Assembly (NCBI RefSeq): GCF_019039255.1 | Contig: NZ_CP077062.1 | Coordinates: 806,001-870,000, forward strand | Reading direction: 5' to 3' | Origin: Nocardioides panacis | Lineage (GTDB): Bacteria; Actinomycetota; Actinomycetes; Propionibacteriales; Nocardioidaceae | Length of the DNA: 64,000 nucleotides | Translations under genes and position numbers: made by a program | Shown here: in pieces, positions 35,034 through 43,416 of the stretch | Layout of the letters: each line of letters starts with the position of its first letter | Position numbering within the stretch: the stretch's first letter is position 1 | Notes under the pieces: model-generated | Told to the model about the DNA's origin: nothing | The model's database searches: none | Seen by the model: the letters and a program-made list of their open reading frames with translations, nothing else

Positions 35034-36041
35034 GTGGAGCAGATGACGGTGCAGCAACCCCAGCAGCCGCAGCGGTACCCGTCCTTCCCGCACGCCCAGC
35101 CGACGCCGTACCACGCGATGCTGCGCACCTGGACCTACGCGCCGTGGAAGCCGATCGTGGGCATGCTGCTGGCGGGGTTCGCCTTCGTGGTGGGTGCGGC
35201 GCTGGTGTTCTTCGCGGTGATCGCGGTGGCCGACGCGTTCAAGCCCGGCAGCTACGTCGACAACGTGATGGCCTCCTCGACGCTGGAGAAGGTCGGGCCG
35301 GCCGAGCTGCTCGGGCTCAACCTGGGCATCGCCTCGCTCACCCTGGTGACCTGGTTCCTGATGCGGGTGCTGCACGGCATGCGCCCCCGGTGGCTGGCCT
35401 CCGTGGTGCCGAGGATGCGGTGGCGGTTCTTCGCCCTCTGCCTCGGCTTCGCGGTGGTCGCGGTGGTCGCGCAGGTCGTCGTCGGCGCGCTGCTCCCGTC
35501 GAGCGCGGGGGAGATCAGCGGGTCGCTCACCGCGGTGACGCGCAGCACGGTGATCAGCGGCGTCGTCATCTTGCTGACCACCCCGCTGCAGGCCATCGGC
35601 GAGGAGTACCTCTTCCGCGGCTACCTGCTGCAGGCGGTCGGCTCGCTGTTCGGCAGCCGCTGGATCGCGATCGTCGCGACGGCCACGATGTTCGCGCTCG
35701 CGCACGGCGCCCAGAACTTCCCGCTGTTCTTCGACCGGTTCGCGTTCGGGCTGATCGCCGGCTGGCTGGTCACGGCCACCGGGGGCCTCGAGGCGGGCAT
35801 CGCGCTGCACATCGTGAACAACTTCTTCGCCCTCGGCCTGGCCCTCGCCTTCGGTGACATCAGCGAGACGCTGAACACCTCCTCGGCGAGCTGGTGGAAC
35901 ATCGTGCTCACCGTGACGCAGTCCGTGGTGTACGCCGGTCTGGTCTACGCCGCGGCCCGCCGGATGCGTCTCCAGACGCACACCGCACCCCCGTCGTGGG
36001 AACCCGGAGCGGCCCCGTCGGCGGACCTGGCGACCGCGTGA
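35034..36041 (+). CDS. CPBP-family intramembrane metalloprotease
   Basis: Membrane protein of about 335 residues with eight or so helices. Abi/CPBP motifs are present: IGEEYLFRGYLLQ (EExxxR), MFALAHGAQNFPLFF with its His, and ALHIVNNFFALGL (HxxxN). Relatives process prenylated proteins or provide self-immunity to peptides. The N-terminus is Pro/Gln-rich and cytoplasmic. GTG 35034 is favoured because GGAGG lies five bases upstream; ATG 35043 is the alternative. Follows gltX by 25 bases. Confidence 0.88.
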   Translation: MEQMTVQQPQQPQRYPSFPHAQPTPYHAMLRTWTYAPWKPIVGMLLAGFAFVVGAALVFFAVIAVADAFKPGSYVDNVMASSTLEKVGPAELLGLNLGIASLTLVTWFLMRVLHGMRPRWLASVVPRMRWRFFALCLGFAVVAVVAQVVVGALLPSSAGEISGSLTAVTRSTVISGVVILLTTPLQAIGEEYLFRGYLLQAVGSLFGSRWIAIVATATMFALAHGAQNFPLFFDRFAFGLIAGWLVTATGGLEAGIALHIVNNFFALGLALAFGDISETLNTSSASWWNIVLTVTQSVVYAGLVYAAARRMRLQTHTAPPSWEPGAAPSADLATA

Positions 36042-36062
36042 CGTGAGCGTTCTCACGCCGTG

Positions 36063-36085
36063 CCGGGCGGGCGTTCGCCCGTTTT
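36063..36085 (+). terminator. Possible terminator after the CPBP gene
   Basis: GC-rich inverted repeat cgggcg/cgcccg (36068-36073, 36076-36081) followed by TTTT; the loop is very tight unless inner pairs open. Confidence 0.45.
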
Positions 36086-36112
36086 GGTGGGGGAGTCGCC
36101 GACGTGTATTCT
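36084..36112 (+). promoter_or_regulatory. Promoter for the tRNA genes
   Basis: -35 TTGGTG (36084-36089), 17-base spacer, -10 TATTCT (36107-36112). Transcription would start about 25 bases before tRNA-Gln. Confidence 0.6.
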
Positions 36113-36143
36113 CATCCGGGCTTCGCAAGGAGCGCACATCCCA

Positions 36144-36215
36144 TGGGGTATGGGGTAATTGGCAGCCCGACTGGTTCTGGTCCAGTTAGTCTAGGTTCGA
36201 GTCCTAGTACCCCAG
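36144..36215 (+). tRNA. tRNA-Gln (anticodon CTG)
   Basis: Cloverleaf of 72 bases without an encoded CCA. Acceptor arms are TGGGGTA/TACCCCA. The anticodon arm is ACTGG-TTCTGGT-CCAGT, giving CTG, and the T arm is CTAGG-TTCGAGT-CCTAG. Discriminator base is G. Confidence 0.95.
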
Positions 36216-36291
36216 CTAGCACCACCAGCAGCACCCAGCATCACCCGATTGGACTGTGATCTCCGGCCTTGGCTAGAGTCGCGGTCGCCTC

Positions 36292-36364
36292 GCCCCCGTT
36301 GTGTAGTGGCCTAGCACGCCGCCCTCTCAAGGCGGTAGCGCCGGTTCGAATCCGGTCGGGGGTA
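36292..36364 (+). tRNA. tRNA-Glu (anticodon CTC)
   Basis: Cloverleaf of 73 bases. Acceptor arms are GCCCCCG/CGGGGGT, with one terminal G-U pair. The anticodon arm is CCGCC-CTCTCAA-GGCGG, giving CTC, and the T arm is GCCGG-TTCGAAT-CCGGT. Close to gltX, whose product charges both this tRNA and, initially, the adjacent tRNA-Gln. Confidence 0.95.
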
Positions 36365-36371
36365 CCCAGGC

Positions 36372-36408
36372 GAAGAGGGTCGGTCCCCACCAGGGACCGG
36401 CCCTCTTC
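36372..36408 (+). terminator. Strong hairpin after tRNA-Glu
   Basis: Sixteen-pair stem (36372-36387 with 36393-36408, one G-U) and a five-base loop, without a T-run. Probable terminator or processing signal of the tRNA transcript. Confidence 0.6.
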
Positions 36409-36483
36409 CGCGTTCCAGGGCCCCGCACGGTCGTGTCCGAATCCCGCTAGCACCCGGGCGGTCGGTGCGGCAGGATCGTGGTC

Positions 36484-38001
36484 ATGGACATCGAGGACAC
36501 CGAGGCCTGCTACCGGGCGGTGAAGAGCCGGGACCGGCGCTTCGACGGGGTCTTCTACACCGGGGTCACCTCGACCGGCATCTACTGCCGGCCCTCCTGC
36601 CCGGCGATCACGCCGGCCCGCCGCAACGTGACCTTCCACCGCACCGCCGCCGCCGCGCAGGCCGCCGGCTTCCAGGCCTGCAAGCGCTGCCTGCCGGACG
36701 CGACGCCCGGCTCCCCGGACTGGGACGTCGCGGCCGACGCGGCCGGCCGGGCGATGCGGCTGATCGCCGACGGCGTGGTCGAGCGCGACGGAGTCGACGG
36801 CCTCGCCGCCCGGGTCGGCTACACCCCGCGGCACCTGCAGCGGCTGCTCGCCGCCGAGCTCGGGGCGGGCCCGCTCGCCCTGGCCCGGGCCCGCCGCGCG
36901 CAGAACGCCCGGATCCTGATCGAGACCACGGCGATGCCGTTCGCCGACGTCGCCTTCGCGGCCGGCTTCGCGAGCATCCGGCAGTTCAACGACACCGTGC
37001 GCGAGGTGTACGCCAGCACGCCCACCGAGCTGCGGGGACGCTCCCGTCGGGCCGTGACGACCCCGGGCCGCATCGACCTGCGGCTGCCGGTGCGGGTGCC
37101 GTACGCCGGGGGAGAGGTGCTGCGGTTCCTGGCCGCGCACCTGGTGCCGGGCGTCGAGCAGTGCGGCCCGGACTGGTACGCCCGCACGCTGACGCTGCCG
37201 CACGGCGACGGCCACGTGCGGCTGGTGTTCCCGCCCGACGACCCGCACGCCGGGGCGGCCGCGACGACCTTCGTGCGCTGCGAGCTGACCGTGCACGACC
37301 TGCGCGACGTGGGGGCTGCCGTGGAGCGCTGCCGCCGCCTGCTGGACGCGGACTGCGACCCGATCGCGGTCGACGACGGGCTCTCCGACGACCCGCGGAT
37401 GGCCGCGCTCGTCCGGCAGCGGCCGGGGCTGCGGGTGCCGGGGAGCGTCGACGGCGACGAGATCGCGATCCGGGCCGTGATCGGCCAGCAGATCTCGCTG
37501 GCCGGGGCGATCTCGCTCGGCGGCAAGCTGGTCGCGCGCTACGGCGCGGACAGCGCCGCCGGGTCGACGTGCGGCGGGCCCGGACGGCTGTTCCCCACCG
37601 CCGGGGCGCTGGCCGCGGCGGACCCCGGGGAGCTGCCGATGCCGCGGGCGCGGGGACGGGCCCTGGTCGGCCTGTGCCGGGCGCTGGCCGACGGCGAGGT
37701 GCCCCTGGACCGCAGCGCCGACCGCGCCGAGGTGCGGGCCCGGCTGCTCGCCCTGCCCGGGATCGGGCCCTGGACCGCCGACTACGTCGCGCTGCGCGCG
37801 CTCGGCGACCCCGACGTCTTCCTGCCCACCGACATCGGCGTGCGCCGCGCGCTGACCGACCGGGGCGACGACCCCACGCTGGCCGCCCGGGCCGCGGAGA
37901 GATGGCGCCCCTGGCGCTCCTACGGGCTGATGCACCTGTGGTCGACCCTCGACCTCAGGCCGGCCCGCAGCACCACCCCCGACACCGTGAAGGAGAACTG
38001 A
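36484..38001 (+). CDS. alkA: Ada-type regulatory domain fused to AlkA DNA-3-methyladenine glycosylase
   Basis: Repair and regulatory protein of 505 residues. The N-terminal Ada zinc domain contains GIYCRPSCPAITPARRNVTF and FQACKRCLP, i.e. four Cys ligands, one of which accepts methyl groups from DNA phosphotriesters. An AraC-type HTH follows (LAARVGYTPRHLQRLLAAEL, AFAAGFASIRQFNDTVREVY). The C-terminal AlkA domain has the helix-hairpin-helix LLALPGIGPWTADYVALRAL and catalytic Asp in PTDIGVRRAL. It should sense methylation damage, activate its own locus and excise alkylated bases. CAGGAT seven bases before this ATG suggests a leaderless start. Confidence 0.93.
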   Translation: MDIEDTEACYRAVKSRDRRFDGVFYTGVTSTGIYCRPSCPAITPARRNVTFHRTAAAAQAAGFQACKRCLPDATPGSPDWDVAADAAGRAMRLIADGVVERDGVDGLAARVGYTPRHLQRLLAAELGAGPLALARARRAQNARILIETTAMPFADVAFAAGFASIRQFNDTVREVYASTPTELRGRSRRAVTTPGRIDLRLPVRVPYAGGEVLRFLAAHLVPGVEQCGPDWYARTLTLPHGDGHVRLVFPPDDPHAGAAATTFVRCELTVHDLRDVGAAVERCRRLLDADCDPIAVDDGLSDDPRMAALVRQRPGLRVPGSVDGDEIAIRAVIGQQISLAGAISLGGKLVARYGADSAAGSTCGGPGRLFPTAGALAAADPGELPMPRARGRALVGLCRALADGEVPLDRSADRAEVRARLLALPGIGPWTADYVALRALGDPDVFLPTDIGVRRALTDRGDDPTLAARAAERWRPWRSYGLMHLWSTLDLRPARSTTPDTVKEN

Positions 38002-38002
38002 C

Positions 38003-38527
38003 ATGTGGACCTCGGTCGAGTCGCCCGTCGGGCCGCTGCGGGTGATCGCGCACCGCGACGCCGTGACGGCCATCGAGTTCGAAGGACCGCGCCAGACCGG
38101 GCTGTCCGCCCGCTCGTCGGTCGGCCTGGCGGCCGCCCGCTCGCTCGGGCAGCCGGTGGGGGACCGCGACGACGCGGACCCCCTGCTCGCGGAGGTGCGC
38201 CGCCAGCTCGACGCCTACTTCGCCAAGGAGCTCAAGGTGTTCGACCTGCCGGTGCGGCCGCAGGGCACGCCCTTCCAGCTCACCGTGTGGGACCAGCTGA
38301 AGACGATCGCGTGGGGACGGACCGCGACGTACGGCGAGATCGCCGGCCGGCTCGGGATGACCGGGCACGGGTCGCGGGCGGTCGGGATGGCCAACGGTCG
38401 CAACCCGATCCCGATCGTGATCCCGTGCCACCGCGTGGTGGGCGCCGACGGCACGCTGACCGGCTATGCCGGCGGCGTCGAGCGCAAGCAGGCGCTGCTC
38501 GACCTGGAGACCGACGCGCTGTTCTGA
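38003..38527 (+). CDS. ogt: Methylated-DNA-protein-cysteine methyltransferase
   Basis: Suicide repair enzyme that transfers methyl from O6-methylguanine to itself. The 174-residue protein has the active-site PCHRV (in IPIVIPCHRVVGADG), the arginine finger region GMTGHGSRAVGMANGRNP and the C-terminal GYAGGVERKQALLDLE. AAGGAG six bases before the ATG lies within the end of alkA, whose stop is one base upstream, so the two repair genes form an operon. Together they supply all Ada activities from two polypeptides. Confidence 0.95.
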   Translation: MWTSVESPVGPLRVIAHRDAVTAIEFEGPRQTGLSARSSVGLAAARSLGQPVGDRDDADPLLAEVRRQLDAYFAKELKVFDLPVRPQGTPFQLTVWDQLKTIAWGRTATYGEIAGRLGMTGHGSRAVGMANGRNPIPIVIPCHRVVGADGTLTGYAGGVERKQALLDLETDALF

Positions 38528-38536
38528 GTGCTGCGG

Positions 38537-39256
38537 CTACTCGGCGGCCCGGCGCAGCGACTCCGACAGCCGCTCGGCGGCCGCGAGCACCGCGGGGGCG
38601 TGCATCCGGCCGGGCTGCCGGGAGAGTCGCTCGAGCGGTCCGGAGACCGACACCGCGGCGATGATCTTGCCCGAGGGGGAGCGGATCGGTGCGGACACCG
38701 AGGCCACTCCCTGCTCGCGCTCGCCCACGGACTGCGCCCACCCGCGGCGCCGGATGCCGGCCAGCGCGGTGGCGGAGAAGGCCGCGTTCTGCAGGCCGCG
38801 GTGCATCCGCTCGGGGTCCTCCCAGGCGAGCAGGATCTGGGCCGCGGAGCCGGCCCGCATGGTCAGCTGTGAGCCGACCGGGATCGTGTCGCGCAGGCCG
38901 GAGGGACGCTCGGCGGCGGCGACGCAGACGCGGTAGTCGCCCTGGCGGCGCCACATCTGCGCGGACTCGCCGGTGATGTCCCGCAGCCGGGCGAGCACCG
39001 GGCCGGCGGCGGCGAGCAGGCGGTCCTCGCCGGCGGCCGCGGAGAGCTCGGCCAGCCGGGGTCCGAGCACGAACCGGCCCTGCATGTCCCGGGCGACCAG
39101 ACGGTGGTGCTCGAGGGCGACCGCGAGGCGGTGCGCGGTGGGCCGGGCCAGCCCGGTGCCGGCGACCAGGCCGGCGAGCGTGGCCGGTCCGGCCTCGAGC
39201 GCGGAGAGAACGAGAGCGGCTTTGTCGAGGACGCCGACTCCGCTAGAGTTGTCCAT
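38537..39256 (-). CDS. ndgR: IclR-family regulator, NdgR/LtbR-like
   Basis: Transcription factor of 239 residues with an N-terminal winged HTH ([40 protein letters not shown]) and a C-terminal IclR effector domain ([40 protein letters not shown]). Its divergent position next to leuCD is characteristic of NdgR (Streptomyces) and LtbR (Corynebacterium), which regulate leuCD. A minus-strand CATTAT hexamer six bases before the ATG suggests a leaderless start. The symbol is assigned by context. Confidence 0.85.
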   Translation of the reverse strand: MDNSSGVGVLDKAALVLSALEAGPATLAGLVAGTGLARPTAHRLAVALEHHRLVARDMQGRFVLGPRLAELSAAAGEDRLLAAAGPVLARLRDITGESAQMWRRQGDYRVCVAAAERPSGLRDTIPVGSQLTMRAGSAAQILLAWEDPERMHRGLQNAAFSATALAGIRRRGWAQSVGEREQGVASVSAPIRSPSGKIIAAVSVSGPLERLSRQPGRMHAPAVLAAAERLSESLRRAAE

Positions 39257-39300
39257 ACTCTGATAATGCCGTCTCACAATATGGATTGCAAGTCGAGTCG
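39249..39300. promoter_or_regulatory. AT-rich control region between ndgR-like gene and leuC
   Basis: Locally AT-rich. It contains the ndgR -10-like hexamer (39263-39268, minus strand), the inverted pair tccata (39253-39258) / tatgga (39280-39285), and the motif cacaatatgg. Probable divergent promoters and regulator-binding site; exact boxes are not resolved. Confidence 0.4.
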
Positions 39301-39388
39301 GGCAACCGCGCAGGTCCAGTCTGGGACCGAGCCGCAGGGCCGGCAACACGTCATCACACGTCGTCGAACACGAAGCCGAGGAGAGGTC

Positions 39389-40798
39389 ATGGGCAGGACC
39401 CTTGCCGAGAAAGTCTGGGACGAGCACGTCGTCCGGAGCGCGCCGGGGGAGCCCGACCTTCTCTACATCGACCTCCACCTGATCCACGAGGTCACCTCCC
39501 CGCAGGCCTTCGACGGGCTGCGGCTGGCCGGTCGTCCGGTCCGTCGCCCCGACCTGACCCTGGCCACCGAGGACCACAACGTGCCCACGGTCGACTGGGA
39601 CAAGCCGATCGCCGACCCCGTCTCGCGCACCCAGGTCGACACGCTGCGCCGCAACGCCGAGGAGTTCGGCGTGCGGCTGCACTCGCTGGGCGACGTGGAG
39701 CAGGGCATCGTGCACATCATCGGCCCGCAACTGGGCCTCACCCAGCCCGGCATGACGATCGTCTGCGGCGACTCGCACACCTCGACGCACGGCGCCTTCG
39801 GCTCCATCGCCTTCGGCATCGGCACCAGCGAGGTCGAGCACGTGCTGGCCACCCAGACGCTGATGCAGGCCCGGCCGAAGACGATGGCCGTCACCGTCAA
39901 CGGCTCGCTGCCCGAGGGCGTCACGGCCAAGGACCTGGTGCTCACGCTGATCGCGCACACCGGCACCGGCGGCGGCCAGGGCTACATCGTGGAGTACCGC
40001 GGACCCGCCATCGAGGAGCTCTCGATGGAGGCCCGGATGACGATCTGCAACATGTCCATCGAGTGGGGCGCCAAGGCCGGCCTGATCGGCCCCGACCAGA
40101 CCACGTTCGACTACGTGCACGGTCGTCCCGAGGCACCGAAGGGCGAGGACTGGGACGCCGCCGTCGAGCACTGGCGCTCGCTGGTCACCGACGACGACGC
40201 GACCTTCGACCGGGAGATCGTGCTCGACGCCTCGGAGATGACCCCGTTCGTCACGTGGGGCACCAACCCCGGCCAGGGCGTGCAGCTCGGCGCCAGCGTG
40301 CCGAGCCCCGCGGACTTCGAGGACGAGGGCGACCAGGTCGCCGCCGAGAAGGCCTTGGAGTACATGGGTCTGGTGGCCGGCACCCCGATGCGCGAGGTGA
40401 AGGTCGACACGGTGTTCGTCGGCTCGTGCACCAACGGCCGCATCGAGGACCTGCGCGCCGCCGCCGAGGTGATCAAGGGACGGCACGTCGCGAAGGACAC
40501 CCGCCTGCTCGTCGTGCCCGGCTCGTTCCGGGTCCGGCTGCAGGCCGAGGACGAGGGCCTCGACGTGGTCTTCAAGGAGGCCGGCGGCGAGTGGCGCGGA
40601 GCCGGCTGCTCGATGTGCCTGGGCATGAACCCCGACCAGCTCGAGCCCGGTGAGCGCAGTGCCTCCACGTCGAACCGCAACTTCGAGGGACGGCAGGGCA
40701 AGGGCGGTCGCACGCACCTGGTCTCGCCGCTGGTGGCCGCCGCGACCGCGGTGACCGGGACGCTCGCCTCGCCCTCCGACCTGCCCCCGCTCGCCTGA
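39389..40798 (+). CDS. leuC: 3-isopropylmalate dehydratase large subunit
   Basis: Aconitase-family enzyme that isomerises 2- to 3-isopropylmalate; 469 residues. Seen are [40 protein letters not shown], and [4Fe-4S] cysteines in FVGSCTNGR and [15 protein letters not shown], with [20 protein letters not shown] near the C-terminus. GAGGAGA (39378-39384) precedes the ATG by four bases. Forms a heterodimer with LeuD encoded 18 bases downstream. Confidence 0.97.
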   Translation: MGRTLAEKVWDEHVVRSAPGEPDLLYIDLHLIHEVTSPQAFDGLRLAGRPVRRPDLTLATEDHNVPTVDWDKPIADPVSRTQVDTLRRNAEEFGVRLHSLGDVEQGIVHIIGPQLGLTQPGMTIVCGDSHTSTHGAFGSIAFGIGTSEVEHVLATQTLMQARPKTMAVTVNGSLPEGVTAKDLVLTLIAHTGTGGGQGYIVEYRGPAIEELSMEARMTICNMSIEWGAKAGLIGPDQTTFDYVHGRPEAPKGEDWDAAVEHWRSLVTDDDATFDREIVLDASEMTPFVTWGTNPGQGVQLGASVPSPADFEDEGDQVAAEKALEYMGLVAGTPMREVKVDTVFVGSCTNGRIEDLRAAAEVIKGRHVAKDTRLLVVPGSFRVRLQAEDEGLDVVFKEAGGEWRGAGCSMCLGMNPDQLEPGERSASTSNRNFEGRQGKGGRTHLVSPLVAAATAVTGTLASPSDLPPLA

Positions 40799-40816
40799 CC
40801 ACGAAGGACTGACGTC

Positions 40817-41404
40817 ATGGAGAAGTTCACCCGGCACGCCGGCACCGGCCTGCCGCTGCGGCGCAGCAACGTCGACACCGACCAGATCATCCCGGCGGTC
40901 TACCTCAAGCGGGTCACCCGCACCGGCTTCGAGGACGGGCTGTTCGCGGCCTGGCGCAGGGACCCGGAGTTCGTCATCAACCGCCCGGAGCACGACGGGG
41001 CGAGCGTGCTCGTCGCCGGACCGGACTTCGGCACCGGCTCGTCGCGCGAGCACGCCGTGTGGGCGTTGATGGACTACGGCTTCAAGGCCGTGATCTCCAG
41101 CCGGTTCGCCGACATCTTCCGCGGCAACTCCGGCAAGGCCGGCCTCGTCGCGGCCCAGGTGACCCAGGACGTCGTCGAGCAGCTGTGGAAGCTGATCGAG
41201 ACCGAGCCGAGCACCGAGATCGTCGTGGACCTGCAGGAGCGGAGCATCCAGGCGGGTGCCCTGACGGCGCCCTTCGAGATCGACGACTACACCCGCTGGC
41301 GGCTGCTCGAGGGCCTCGACGACGTCGGTATCACGCTGTCGCACGCCGACGACATCGCGACGTACGAGTCGACCCGACCGTCCTGGAAGCCCGTCACTCT
41401 CTAG
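40817..41404 (+). CDS. leuD: 3-isopropylmalate dehydratase small subunit
   Basis: Swivel-domain partner of LeuC, 195 residues. Motifs are [37 protein letters not shown] and [17 protein letters not shown]. Cotranscribed with leuC. Normal length for the family. Confidence 0.97.
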   Translation: MEKFTRHAGTGLPLRRSNVDTDQIIPAVYLKRVTRTGFEDGLFAAWRRDPEFVINRPEHDGASVLVAGPDFGTGSSREHAVWALMDYGFKAVISSRFADIFRGNSGKAGLVAAQVTQDVVEQLWKLIETEPSTEIVVDLQERSIQAGALTAPFEIDDYTRWRLLEGLDDVGITLSHADDIATYESTRPSWKPVTL

Positions 41405-41436
41405 GTTTAAGGCCTCTGGGCGCGCCTTCTTGCAGA

Positions 41437-41462
41437 GTTTTCCCAAAGATGCAAGGGAAAAC
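41437..41462 (+). terminator. Hairpin downstream of leuD
   Basis: Perfect 8-bp inverted repeat gttttccc/gggaaaac with a ten-base loop. AT content is unusual for the window. No T-run; may end the leuCD transcript or act in hup regulation. Confidence 0.4.
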
Positions 41463-41474
41463 CGCGTGTAGAGA

Positions 41475-41503
41475 TTGTGAGGACGGCGACTTTTCCCTAG
41501 CGT
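41475..41503 (+). promoter_or_regulatory. Promoter of hup
   Basis: -35 TTGTGA (41475-41480), 17-base spacer, -10 TAGCGT (41498-41503). The predicted mRNA 5' end, about 41510, would begin just before a perfect 8-bp hairpin (41515-41522 with 41525-41532), which could protect the mRNA. Confidence 0.6.
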
Positions 41504-41560
41504 TCCAAGCAGTAGTCGGGCATTTGCCCGACCCTGGACAGGTTCACGGAAGGGAAGCTT

Positions 41561-42349
41561 GTGAACAAGAGTCAGTTGATCGACACCCTCGCTGCGCGCT
41601 TCGAGGGCAACCGCAAGCAGGCTGCTCACGCACTCGAGTCGGTTCTCGACACCATCACCCGCGAGGTCGCGAAGGGCGAGAAGGTCGCCATCACGGGCTT
41701 CGGCTCCTTCGAGAAGCGGGTCCGTGACGCGCGCTGGGTCCGCAACCCGCGGACCGGCGAGCGCATCAAGGCCAAGAAGACCGCCATCCCGAAGTTCAGT
41801 GCGGGTGCGGACCTGAAGGCCGTCGTCTCAGGTGCGAAGAAGCTCCCCAAGCTGACCGTCGCTGCGGCCACCACCGGCGCGAAGGCCGCGACCAGCACCG
41901 CCAAGAAGGCGGCCCCGGCCACCAAGGCCGCTGCGAAGAAGGCGCCCGCGACCAGGACGGCGGCGAAGAAGGCGCCGGCGACCAAGGCCGCCGCGAAGAA
42001 GGCTCCCGCCACCAAGGTCGCGGCCAAGAAGGCACCCGCCACCAAGACGGCGACCAAGGCCCCGGCCAAGAAGACCGCCACCAAGACGGTCGCAAAGAAG
42101 GCGCCCGCCACCAAGGCCCCGGCCAAGAAGACCGCCACCAAGACGGTCGCGAAGAAGGCGCCCGCCACCAAGACGGCTGCCAAGGCCCCGGCCCGCAAGA
42201 CCGCCACCAAGTCGGTCGCCACGAAGACGACGGCCACCAGGGCGCCGGCCAAGAAGACCGCCACCAAGACGGTCGCCAAGAAGGCCCCGGCGAAGAAGAC
42301 CACCGCCAAGAAGGCTCCCGCCAAGAAGACCGCGGCGAAGAAGGCCTGA
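41561..42349 (+). CDS. hup: HU-family nucleoid protein with lysine-rich tail (HupB type)
   Basis: Architectural DNA-binding protein of 262 residues. The HU fold occupies the first ~90 residues ([44 protein letters not shown]). A long tail follows of repeats such as [18 protein letters not shown] and AAKKAPATK up to the C-terminus, resembling histone H1. This two-part form is typical of actinobacterial HupB. The GTG is preceded by AAGGGA at six bases. The tail repeats are nearly identical at DNA level and prone to length change. Confidence 0.95.
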   Translation: MNKSQLIDTLAARFEGNRKQAAHALESVLDTITREVAKGEKVAITGFGSFEKRVRDARWVRNPRTGERIKAKKTAIPKFSAGADLKAVVSGAKKLPKLTVAAATTGAKAATSTAKKAAPATKAAAKKAPATRTAAKKAPATKAAAKKAPATKVAAKKAPATKTATKAPAKKTATKTVAKKAPATKAPAKKTATKTVAKKAPATKTAAKAPARKTATKSVATKTTATRAPAKKTATKTVAKKAPAKKTTAKKAPAKKTAAKKA

Positions 42350-42363
42350 CCGCTCCACCCGAT

Positions 42364-42400
42364 CGACGAAGGGTCTGCCCGTGGGGCAGGCCCTTCGTCG
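42364..42400 (+). terminator. Terminator hairpin after hup
   Basis: Seventeen-pair stem (42364-42380 with 42384-42400, one G-U) with a three-base loop. Lies between convergent genes and can serve both strands. Confidence 0.7.
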
Positions 42401-42421
42401 TGTCCGGGGGACCTGCGTGAC

Positions 42422-42628
42422 TCAGTGCAGGGTGAGGATCTGCAGGCCGACGACCTGCAGCGACCCGGCGGTGCCGGTGGTCTCGAGCCGCACCCGCTGG
42501 CCGGGGCGCAGCAGCCGCAGCCGGCTGCCGTCCAGCGCGGAGGCGGGGAAGGCGAGCTCGACGCCGTCGTCGAGCAGCACCCGTCCGTCGTGCGTGTCCG
42601 CGTCGTAGGCGGAGACCGTGCCCTGCAT
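42422..42628 (-). CDS. Small OB-fold-like conserved protein
   Basis: Predicted 68-residue protein beginning MQGTVSAYDADTHDGRVLLD and containing FPASALDGSRLRLLRPGQRV. The pattern resembles cold-shock/OB-fold nucleic-acid-binding proteins, though the RNP motifs of true Csp proteins are not clear. TAGGGT seven bases before the ATG indicates a leaderless start. Usually found beside cofC in related genomes as far as I recall. Confidence 0.7.
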   Translation of the reverse strand: MQGTVSAYDADTHDGRVLLDDGVELAFPASALDGSRLRLLRPGQRVRLETTGTAGSLQVVGLQILTLH

Positions 42629-42635
42629 GGCCCCG

Positions 42636-42641
42636 ACCCTA
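42636..42641 (-). promoter_or_regulatory. Leaderless-type -10 box (TAGGGT) of the small OB-fold-like gene
   Basis: Minus-strand TAGGGT, seven bases, then ATG 42628. It overlaps the cofC stop codon region. Confidence 0.4.
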
Positions 42642-43283
42642 GAGTCCGAGCACCGTGGTGACCAGCGACGTGCTCCGGCCGACGCCGAGCCGCAGCGCCT
42701 CGACCAGGTCGTCGCGGTCGTCCACGTCCCGTCGCAGCGTGGGTACGTCGACCCCGTCGACCTCGTGCGCCCCCGCGTCGAGGTGGCGCTGCCGCGACGC
42801 GGGACCGAACGCCGGGTGGAACAGGGCGAGGCTCGGCGCCACCACGGCCGTCGTACCGATGCCGTCGGCGTCCGCGACGAAGGCCATCGCGTCCGCCGGG
42901 GTGGCGGCCAGTGCGTGGGCGAGCTCCTCGGGACGCAGCGCGGGCAGGTCGGCGCACAGCGCGACGAGCCGCAGGTCGGGGCGCCGTCGGTGCATCTCGG
43001 CCGCGGCCAGGGCCAGCGTGCCGTTCAGGTCGTCGCTGGTGCCGTCGGGGATCACGTCGACCCCGAGGTCGGCCAGGCCGCGCGCGAGCACGTGGTCGTC
43101 GGTGACCACCAGGACCCGGTCGACGAGCGGGCAGGCCGCCGCGGCGGTCACCGTGTCGACCGCGAACGCGGTCGCCAGGTCGCGGCGCGCGTCGTCGCCG
43201 AGGTCGCGCAGCCTCGACTTGGCGAAGGCAGGGGGCTTGACCGGCACGAGGACGGCGAAGCGGACGGTCGGGGCGGAAGGCAT
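42639..43283 (-). CDS. cofC: 2-phospho-L-lactate (phosphoenolpyruvate) guanylyltransferase
   Basis: Activates 2-phospholactate or PEP with GTP in coenzyme F420 synthesis; 214 residues. Nucleotidyltransferase features include the N-terminal VLVPVKPPAFAKSRL with the phosphate-binding lysine, VLVVTDD, GLNGTLA-like segment DDLNGTLALAAAEM, and the metal-binding ALCADLPALRPEEL. CACGAT seven bases before the ATG is a possible leaderless -10. Implies that the organism makes F420. Confidence 0.9.
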   Translation of the reverse strand: MPSAPTVRFAVLVPVKPPAFAKSRLRDLGDDARRDLATAFAVDTVTAAAACPLVDRVLVVTDDHVLARGLADLGVDVIPDGTSDDLNGTLALAAAEMHRRRPDLRLVALCADLPALRPEELAHALAATPADAMAFVADADGIGTTAVVAPSLALFHPAFGPASRQRHLDAGAHEVDGVDVPTLRRDVDDRDDLVEALRLGVGRSTSLVTTVLGL

Positions 43284-43416
43284 CGGGGCAATCGTGCCAG
43301 GTGGCGGCGCCGCCGGCCGCGGGCGTCCGCTGCTCGACGCTCCCGATGCGGCATGCTGTGCGCGGGTACCCTCACCGCACACCGTCGGTGACGACAGGAC
43401 AGCAGGGGAGGACGAC

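Noticed and set aside
41800-42349. Independent repeat element in the 3' half of hup
   Set aside because: The repeats are the coding sequence of the lysine/alanine tail normal for actinobacterial HupB.
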